Source: Asterias amurensis (Eukaryota; Echinodermata; Asteroidea; Forcipulatida; Asteriidae). From it: a stretch of DNA of 64,000 nt. How positions within the stretch are numbered: the first letter of the stretch is position 1; each line of letters begins with the position of its first letter. The notes under the pieces were generated by a model, which did no database searches, was not told the origin of the DNA, and saw only the letters and a list, made by a program, of their open reading frames with translations. The DNA is taken from assembly GCF_032118995.1 (NCBI RefSeq), contig NC_092660.1:2247501-2311500 (forward strand). The letters run 5' to 3'. Shown one piece after another: positions 55,301-64,000 of this stretch. Position numbers and translations under genes: made by a program.

Positions 55301-57451
55301 TAATAATCAGACAACCCTAGATCATGTGCCGTTTCTAAATTTTCACATTGTACGACTTGTACTGCTTTGTTGACTGTCTTTCAAAAACTTACAAATCTTG
55401 TGTTAAATAATATGTCTGATAATCTCATGTATTTCTCTGCTGCCATGCTGGTTGTTTTTTGGACAGAGGTGCCTGCACAGAATATGATGAAAGCCTAACA
55501 ACTTTGAACATGTCTGGAAAAGGTATTCATATGATTGTAAAGGTTGGGCTATCTAGAAACTCACTGCTTCAATACAACTAGTTTAGATCAGCCATGTGAT
55601 TACAACTATTATCTTCATTGGGCAAGTCTTGAAGTTTTATCCCATATCTACTAAATTTGAAATTTACTTAGTCTCATCAAACAAAAGTTGCCCTGTGCAC
55701 TTAGGTCAAATGCTTTTTACCTTATCAATCCATAAACTATATCGATTTGCATGTTTCACACCTTGCCGATTAGTAAACTCAATGCTACATTCTTACCACT
55801 GCAGGTTATCCAATGTGACAGCTCAGTTACTGCTACACTCCAACCACGGCAGGTCATCCATTTGTATACTCGCTGCTTAACTACACCCAACGTAGGTCAT
55901 CTATATGGGACAGCAACTGTTATCTTCATGGGCAAGTCGATGAAGTTTTATCCTTTATCTATTTAAATTGAACTTTAATTTGTCTCATAAAACAAAACAT
56001 GTTCCTTACACTGAGGCCATACCTCTCTCCATTGTTTTTACCTGATCAATCCGCAAACACTTGCAACTTGTTCCGAAGCTGATTTTGTGTCAATGACGAA
56101 ATTTTACCAAAATTTGTAAGTCCATCCAAACTTCCTTATCTAGTGTTTTTCAATCCTTAAATATTGTTCTCAATCAAATGTTTTTTGTTTTTTTTCATTT
56201 TTTTTTTCACAATGTACAAGTTGGAACTGTTTTGTTGACTCTCTTTTAAAACTTTACCAATCTTGTGACTTTTAATAAGGTTGTGACGTGCTGGTTGTTT
56301 CGTTGACAGAGTTGGCTGCTGCCTGCACAGATCATTGAAGTCTTATAACTTGAAACAGGCCTAGGAATTCACTGTAGGCTATCCATGTGACTGTACAGGT
56401 TGTGCTATCTAGAAACTCAATGCTAAGGTAAGTCTTGAAGTTTTATCCCATATCTACTAAATTTGAACTTTACTTTGTCTCATCAAACAATACTTTTTCC
56501 GTGCACTGAGGTCATATCGCCCTGGTTTTTTTTACCTGATCCAGTCCTCGGACATGTGCAACTTACAAATTGTTTTCACTTTTAAATTGATCCCAAGCTG
56601 ATTTAGTGTTATTCATGAAGTATTACCACAGTCTGTGCCATTCTTTGAAAAAAAAGAACAAATTCAAAGAACTCTTGGGATTCTTCTTTAAAATCACACC
56701 CCCAAGTTTACAATATATATTAGGGGCTTATCCTGAGAAACAAAACATTGTTTCTATTACAAATGTGACATGACAGGTTAAAAAACTAAAAAGTCAGACA
56801 ATGATGGATCTAAATCCTAACGTTTCCTTTGCCACTTTAGGGCATTCCAGCTTTTGTTTAAAACTGTGTTTCCTTTGATGCCATAATGATATTGTACTTA
56901 AAATATGCAATCCCATGCAAAAACCATATCGATTTGCATGTTTCATATTTTGCTGAATCTTTTGTCAGTTGTAAGCAGATTGATAAAAACAATATTTTGC
57001 TGATTATTTTGCTGATATTTTTCTCTGCTTCACTACAACCACTGCAGGTCATGGAAGTGACGCCACAGGTTGTGCTATCTAGGACCTCACTGCTGCAAAT
57101 CAACCGCTGCAAGCTATCCATTTGACGGCAACTATTTTCCTCAATGGGCAAGTCATGAAGTTATTTCCTGTACCTACTTAAATTGAATTTTAAGTTTGTC
57201 TCCTAAAACAAAACATTTCCCTTACACTGAGGCCATATCCCTCTCCATTGGTTTTACCTGATCTAATCCTCGAACACTTGCGACTAAAATCATTGTATTT
57301 GTCACTTATAAAATGTTCCCAGGCTGATTTGGTGTCATTTGTGACCCGCTCTGTGAAGATGAGTCGAGTTTCGCGCAATGCATTAGCATATAATGGACGG
57401 AAACGTGTGGGAGGGAATCGTTTAATTTTTTTTTATTTATTACTTATTTAG

Positions 57452-58389
57452 GATCTATATTTTCAAAGAGGGTGACAGTTCTGATGACGAAGCAGTTAGC
57501 GATTCCTCTACTGATGAACGGCCGAGCAGTGATGAAGAAGACAGCGTCAATGGCATTGACAACAACGGCAGACCAGCCACGAATGATGCTAATTTACCTG
57601 AAGATGTTCGCAATGCTGGTGGTGATGCCAATCCTAACACCGAGTGAGTGAAGGCAGCGGACTTCCGCTGCAACTGCAAGCTTTCTAACGGCTCGCCTTG
57701 CTCATCGCGGTTATTGGTAAAAGAGCTGGTTGCATCTCGCTACGAAATGGTAGAACTCACAAGAGGTAGGCCGTACACAAATTGTTTGTTTTGGTTTGTT
57801 TTCCTTATGTTATACAAGTCAGCATTGGAGCAGACAGATGGCAATGCACTACTTCTTTGACTTTGCTCTGTAGGTTCACTATCCATTCGACCCTGTACAG
57901 TCTGGCCCCATTTACTTTCTCACACTTGCAAGGTTTTGGATATTTGGAATCCACTGTGAGGGGTGACATGCCGGGTTAACTACCTAATAGATGATGCAGT
58001 ATTAATTTCAAAAGGAAGCAACTCAGGGATGAGCTTCATCCATCACTTCTTTGAACACTACAGTCAAGCTTTTTTGCCATGTTAAAAAAAAATATGTTGT
58101 TGAAAAGTCACATTATACCCGTTTTTTTGTGATCCCGTTACTTTTATACTGACGATAAAGTTAATATAAAATACACATGGAACCTAAACAATTTATGTTT
58201 GTCAATTTAATCATTCATGTATTTTCATACTTGCAGGGGACAAGGACATGCTTATGTTTGGTCCTTTTCCAGGTACTTCGAACAACAGCTACACCACCGA
58301 AAGGAGCAAAGACAACGCTCTAACCAGAGATTATCATGTTCCTACCATGGTAACACTGTATGCGCACCTACATTCCTGTTTCTCCACAG
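57452..58389 (+). pseudogene. Two exons of a Cys-rich, probably transposon-linked protein, with a stop
   Basis: Exon 57452-57765 (acceptor TACTTATTTAG, donor GTAGGC) and exon 58237-58389 (acceptor ACTTGCAG, donor GTAAGA) join in matching phase 1. The first reads an acidic stretch (EGDSSDDEAVSDSSTDE ... SDEEDS), then TGA at 57645, then in the same frame DFRCNCKLSNGSPCSS ... VELTR. The second continues GDKDMLMFG ... ERSKDNALTRDYH. The order C-x-C, GxPC, ELTR, KD(M/V)xxxG is what I recall from a large unnamed family of invertebrate and fish proteins linked to DNA transposons. The later conserved part is not found, so this is a remnant, or a gene that starts after the stop. Confidence 0.4.
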
Positions 58390-58929
58390 GTAAGAATCAA
58401 CTTTTTTTACTTGTTCATACTTGCAAATGCGATATGAATTGTGACGTCACAGGGCCATTTTCACGGTGAATGTTTCACAGGAGTTGAGCACAAATTAACT
58501 GATTCAAATTATTTCTTGCAAAATTTTGACCTAAACATTCGTATCGCACTCGCATTCCCATTGAACCCACGTCTCTACACTCATGGGGTGACAGGTTTTT
58601 TTCTTCAGCTTCACTACGCATCTTAGATCTGGTCTTTGTGCCACAAAATTCAAATCTCTTTTAAAAACTTAGGTTAGAGGTTTTTAAGGACGAATTTTGT
58701 TGTATCTGTTTTTGTTTAGTTATGCTTTTCTGCACCTATCAAAGCTGCAGTACTTCTTAGTTTAGTTTTGTGTACTTTAGAGAGAAGAGTTTGTCCTGGT
58801 TTTTCTGGTATGTTAAACGAATGATGTTGTCCTGGTGGGTCTTGTATTTCATAAGCTTAGCAAAACTTTCTGAAACATTTCTGCTCTCAGTAAATGAATG
58901 GATGACACTTTATAAATGTTGATTTTATT

Positions 58930-61900
58930 ACTTTCCAAGTACATCAGATCAAGGAGGCTCCAAGCGGACAACCTTGCTTTCAAAGATGGCAGAGATTGAA
59001 TGGAAACTGTAAATGAGAACATCAGTGATGAACACGATGTCTGGAGTTCCCATCAGGACAACTGCCTCAAACCATCATGAGAACACTGGTTGGATGCGTC
59101 GTACTGCCGTCAATGAAATTGTTAGTATACTTTTTGTATCAACCCTTCAATTTTCTCAAAGCACATTCTGTCCTGTCCCTCAAAACTTTTCAGCCAACTG
59201 ATTTTCAAGTAGCAATATGTTCATAAACTGCTGTTGTGCTTAAATTTGTGTTTGGGCTGGTCACCCAGGTGGTTATGTGACGTGGAAAGCTCCAAACTCA
59301 TGTTATGTTGTTCTTAAATACTATGATGTTTGGCCGAATTTAAACTTACTGAAAATCAAGTATTTTTCAAAATTTGGCAACCAAGTGACTTTTATCATGG
59401 GATTTATATTGTCATGTTGTGCTTTGATTTAATCTAGATTGTTAGCTGGCTGTCCTTACACAGGGTTGGCTGCTTCTACAACAGACGATGAAAGCATGTC
59501 ATCCTGGATCATAAGAACATCTGTGAAGGGTCTACACAAGACAACTGCCTCAAACCATCATGAGAACACTGGATGGATGCTTCGTACTGCCCTCAAGGAA
59601 ATTGACAAGTATACTCTTTGAAATCATTGAAGATATGTGCACAACTTTTGAATCTTGTGATTTTATTACACTTTTTTAAACTTGTATTATTCCTAAAGCA
59701 CAACTGTGCCGTCTCTGATAAGCAGAATAATGAGTCACTCGAAACTTGCTAAGCTGAATGAGTTTTCGATTAACTACAAGTTCACTACCCATTGGTGTGC
59801 AATCTCTTGAAACTATCAATGTGTTGTCAGGTAGTCCAGCCCCTCAAAAAAAAACCTAACCAACCAAGTGACTTTGTTACTCTGAGATTTGTGTTCTCAC
59901 ATGATGTTGTGGTGCCTTCGATACTTTGTCAAAACCCCTGTCCAGTTTTGTGGCATTTCTTGAAACCATACCTAAGTCATGTTGAACTGCTCAAGTCATT
60001 TTCAAAGCAACCTTCTGCAATCTCCCTATACCATTTCATGATGCCATTGTACAGCTGTAATTATGGTTTCATTACAATCCTACAATGTCTTGCTAGTTGA
60101 CTTTTGATGAAATGATTAATGAAGTTTCTTTTTTTTCTTTTCTGAAGATTGTTCCCTGATTGGAGAGCCAACTCATTGTCCCAAGCAATGCACCAGACCC
60201 TGTCGGACCTAGGGTCATGTTATACCCGAAGTCAATTTGGTTAATAGTCTCTTCATCACCAGTCTTCCCCCCCCCCCGGACCTAGGGTAATTTATACCCG
60301 AAGTCAATTTGATAAGGAACCAAGTCTCTTCATCACCAGTCCCCCCCCCCCCCTCTGACCTAGGGTCATTTATACCCGAAGTCAATTTGATAAGGAACCT
60401 AGTCTCTTCATCACCAGTCTCCCCCCTCGGACCTAGGGTCATTTATACCCAAAGTCAATTTGATTAGGAACCCAGTCCCTTCATCACCAGTCTCCCCCAG
60501 CCTTAGGGTCTTCTATGCCCAAAGTCAATTCATTTAGGACCATAGACTTCTCACCAGGCCCTTCCTGCTCCAATATAACCTTTAGCTACCACTCTCCAGT
60601 ATAAGCAACAGTTGGAGTCGAGCAGTCTCCTGACAGATGGAGTATACTTTCTGAAACATTGAACCCACCTGTTCTTCTCCGAACCAATTATCACTTAACA
60701 GAGAAACTGTTGTATGAGAACAGCAGTGGTGAACCCGACGTCTAGAGTCCCCGTCAAGACAACTGCCTACAACCATCATGAGAACACAGGTTGGATTCTT
60801 TGTACATCCCTCAAAGAAATTGATAAGTATACTTTTTGTAACAACCCTTCAATTTTCCCAAAAGCACATTCTGTCCAGTCCCTCACAACTCTTAAACCTA
60901 CTGATTTGCAAACATGAAACTGTTCAGGAGCTGCTTAAATTTTCTCAGACTTAATGTACACGGCCACTTTAATGTTTGGCTTAGTCACCCGTGTTGTGTC
61001 GTTCCTCAAAACGTAAGATTTTGGGTTGTCTTTAAATTTAGCAAAATTCATTTGTAAAGTGCTTTTCAAAATATGGCATTTTTGTGTGATCTTATCATGG
61101 GACTTATATTGTAATGAATGCTTTGATTTCATTTAGGTCGCATGCTGGACAATAGGGTTGGCTGCTGCTAGCACTGATGATGAAAGCATGTCAACTTGGA
61201 ACAAAAGAACATTGGTGAAGGGTCTACAACATCGATTGCAGTGACACTATTGAAGGTTTATGCACAACTTTTTGACCTTGTGATTTACTTACAATTTTAT
61301 TAAACTTGTATTATTCCTTAGCTACAACTGTGCCAGCTCTGATAAGCAACATGTTGAGTCTTTCAAAACTTGGGAAACTGATTTTTTTTAACACCCACTA
61401 CAAGTTTGCATCCCAATGATTGTGTGCTCTTTTGAAAATGGCATTTAATCCATACTTAGTTCATGTTAAACTGCTCAAGTCATTTTCAAAGCAACCTTGT
61501 ACAATCTCATGATACCATTTCGGGATGACATACAGGCTGTAAATCTTGTTTAACAACAGCAATACAATGTCTTGCTACATGACTTTTGATGAAATGCTTA
61601 ATGTTGTGTGTCTTCCTTTTCTCCTTCAGACTATTCACTGATTGGAAAGCCAACTCATTGTCCCAAGCAATACACCAGCCCCCCCCCCCCCACCTCCAAA
61701 CTAGGGTCATGTATACCCGAAGTCAATTTGATTAGGAACCTAGTCTCTTGCATCACCAGTCTCCCCCAGACTTAGGGTCTTCTATACCCGAAGTCAATTC
61801 ATTTAGGACCATAGACTTCTCACCACGCCTGTTGGCAAGAGTTGGAGTGCAGCAGTCATCTGACGGACAGAGTATACTGTCTAAAACATTGAGCCCACCT

Positions 61901-63960
61901 GTCCTTCTCAGAACCAGAAATCACTCAATCTTACCGGTCACAGTTTTGAGACATCGCTGAAACTCCAGAGCAAATCTATATAGGAATACACAATCAAAGA
62001 AGTGTTATTGCAGTAATGCTTCTCATATTCAAATTTCATGAGAATGAAAATTATACCTATTTTACATAATCATACCTCTTCAAAATGCAATGTTTCTCCA
62101 AAATGGAATATACAATCAAAAGCTGCAGTACTTCTTAGTTTTATTTATTATCGAGAAAAGGGTTTGCCCTGGTGTTTCTGGCATGTTAGGCAAATGATGT
62201 TGAATATTTGAGTCTAACTGTACTTCAAAGATTTAGCATAACTGTCTTAAACCTTTTGGCTTTCAGCAACTAAAAAGATGACACATTGTAACTGCTTGAT
62301 TTTATTATTTTTCAATAACTTTAGATGGAGAGGGTTCTTGAAGAGGGTCAGAACACTCCAAGCGGACCACCTTGCTTTCAAGATGATTGAAAAGAAACTG
62401 TCTAATGAGAACAGCAGTGATGGAAACGACATGTAGAATCCACGTCAAGACAACTACCTCAAACCATCATGAGAACACTGGTTGGATGCTTAATAGTGCC
62501 CTCAAGGAATTGGTTAGGTATACATAAGGTACACAGACCCTTTATCTTTTGGCTTGACTTTGTTTGGATTGGTCACCCAGTTGGTTGTAGCATAGAAAGC
62601 TCCAAGCTCACGTTGTGTTGTTCCTCAAAAACTAGGATATTTGGCTGTCTTTCAATTTACGAAAAATCATTTGTCTTAAAAAAAAATTATGTTTTTCAAA
62701 ATGTGGCATTCTTGTGATTTTTATTATGGGATTTATATTGTCATGTATGCTTTGATTTCATACAGGTTGCCATGCAAGACGTCCTTAGATAGGGTTGGCT
62801 GCTGCTAGCACAGATGATAAAAGCATGTCAACCTGGAACAAAAGAACATTGGTGAAGGGGCTACAACATAGATTGGCGTGACATTATTGAAGGTATATGC
62901 ACATTTTATGAACCTTGTGATTTTATTACATTTTCTTTTCCCAAGCCACAGCTGTGCCATCTCTGACAGGCAAAACTTGCTAAGCTGAATACATTTCCAA
63001 CTCACTAAAAGTTCATGACCATATGATTGTGCGATCTTTTGAAAATATCAATGGGTTTTCCAGCCTTTTAAAAACTAAGCAAACTTGGTACTCTGAAATT
63101 TGTATTCTCACTTGATGTTGTGATGCCTTTGATATTTCGTCAAAACTCCCATTGTACAGTTTTGTGGAATATCTTTAAACCATACCCAAGTCATGTTGAA
63201 CTGCTCAAGTCGTTTAGCTACCTTGTACAATCTCTCGATACCATTTCATGTTTACATTGTATGGCTGTAATTATTGGTAAATTACAGCCATACAATGTCT
63301 TGCTAAATGACTTCTTTTTTGTTTAGTTTTGTGGCATCTCTTGAACTGCTCAAGTCATTTAGCTACCTTGTACAATCTCATGATACCATTTCATGATGAC
63401 ATTGTATGGCTGTAACTATTGTTTATTACAGCGATACAATGTCTTTTTTATGACTTTTGATGAAATGCTTAGTGTTGTGTGTCTTTTTCCTTCTTCAGAT
63501 TATTCACTGATTGCAGAGCCAACTTATTGTCCCAAGCAATACAGCAGTCCCCTGTCGGACCTAGGGTCAATTATACTCGAAGTCAATTTGATTAGGGACC
63601 TAGTCTCTTCATCACCAGTCTCCCCCAGACTTAGGGTCTTCTATACCCGAAGTCAATTCATTTAGGACCATAGACTTCCCACCATCCTGCTCCAACATGC
63701 ATCTTCAGCTACCACTCTATGAGCAAGAGTTGGAGTCTAGCAGTCATCTGACAGACAGAGTTTACTGTCTGAAATTTTGGATGTCGGACACTTCGTACCT
63801 TTGCCACTTCGTACCCTGGACACTTTGACTTCTCACCACGCCCTTCCTGCTCCAGCAGTCATCCAACAGACAGAGTATACATCTGAAACATTGAGCCCAC
63901 CGGTTCTTCTCAGAACCAGACGTCACTCAATAGAGATCTACCTACTGAGTTGGAAATCAT
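58930..63960 (+). repeat. Second array of related modules, period about 1.5-1.9 kb
   Basis: Three module types recur. X (AAACCATCATGAGAACACTGG then a GTATAC donor-like end): about 58,935-59,126; 60,640-60,828; 62,318-62,516. Y (GGTTGGCTGCTGCTAGCACA): about 61,154 and 62,790, homologous to the 54-57 kb modules. Z (CTGATTGGAGAGCCAACTCA): 60,148; 61,630; 63,500. A fused Y+X copy lies at 59,438-59,609. Short frames in these copies correspond to each other but contain stops. Confidence 0.6.
60205..60520. repeat. Tandem repeat of about 69 bp
   Basis: Four to five units containing GACCTAGGGTCATTTATACC, GAAGTCAATTTGAT, and CTTCATCACCAGTC followed by a C run. Shorter versions recur near 61,700-61,800 and 63,555-63,670. 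Confidence 0.85.
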
Positions 63961-64000
63961 TATGCTATTGTTACTACTTATTATTGTGTTCCCTCTCGAA

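Larger units (their letters stand above)
54143..57160 (+). repeat. Tandem array of exon-like modules
   Basis: Units of about 0.6-0.85 kb, each with a segment bounded by splice-type signals. Acceptors read TGCTGGTTGTTTCTTTGACAG in at least four units, and segments start with AGTTGGCTGCTGCC...ACAGAT.ATGAAAG. Candidate exons: 54143-54309 (donor GTAAGT), 54879-54999 (GTAAGT), 55467-55621 (GC donor GCAAGT), 56310-56427 (GTAAGT). A fifth, partial one follows an ACCACTGCAG acceptor near 57,048, and another half unit ends at about 55,930. Flanks share TTTTATCCCATATCTACTAA. There are no long frames, so a spliced non-coding transcript or a decayed gene family is suggested. Confidence 0.6.

Noticed and set aside
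59439..59621. Short frames in the 59-64 kb modules as a protein family
   Set aside because: Corresponding frames in the other copies carry stops and differ mostly by indels; no conserved domain.

Overview
Origin and overall character. The window is animal nuclear DNA: genes split by GT-AG introns, dense miniature inverted-repeat elements (MITEs), tRNA-derived SINEs and large minisatellites. The genes are deuterostome types (a neuropsin-class opsin, fukutin, a VMAC-like coiled-coil protein, an FBXL12-like F-box/LRR protein). The most abundant MITE (ends like TTAAAGGCAGTGGACACTAT) matches my recollection of sea star DNA, so an echinoderm, probably an asteroid, is the best guess. That is inference, not proof.

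Layout. 1-5.9 kb is repeat-rich. At 6.0-13.6 kb (+) lies an opsin gene whose five recognised exons join with matching phases; its first exon is not found. 13.6-17.6 kb holds repeats and the fukutin promoter region. At 17.7-25.8 kb (+) there is a complete eight-exon fukutin gene encoding 473 residues. 25.8-31.1 kb holds SINEs, an unrecognised minus-strand exon, a 20-bp minisatellite, foldback elements and a short ORF resembling the end of an HSF-type DNA-binding domain. A single-exon VMAC-like gene lies at 31.1-31.7 kb (-), and a two-exon FBXL12-like gene at 33.5-35.4 kb (+). 37.6-38.1 kb is a second minisatellite. A possible 5' non-coding exon ends at 40,018 and a second exon-like block at 41,591. 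Next comes the most striking object: about 7.5 kb (41.67-49.16 kb) of a 21-bp tandem repeat with higher-order duplications of about 2 kb. Its unit has no stop in any forward frame, which produces a 6-kb ORF that I regard as non-coding by default. 49.5-53.4 kb holds nested DNA elements and a long (TA)n tract. 54-57.2 kb is a tandem array of exon-like modules with conserved splice sites. Two phase-compatible exons of a Cys-rich protein with an in-frame stop lie at 57.45-58.39 kb. From 58.9 kb to the end, further modules related to that array repeat about every 1.5-1.9 kb.

Functional reading. The recognised genes act separately: light or retinal sensing (opsin), alpha-dystroglycan glycosylation in the Golgi (fukutin), a coiled-coil cytoskeletal-type protein (VMAC-like) and SCF ubiquitin-ligase substrate selection (FBXL12-like). 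There is no operon-like logic. Two genes (opsin, fukutin) carry partial tandem duplications of their own exons that copied splice sites as well. Together with the minisatellites and module arrays, this makes local tandem duplication the main structural theme of the window.
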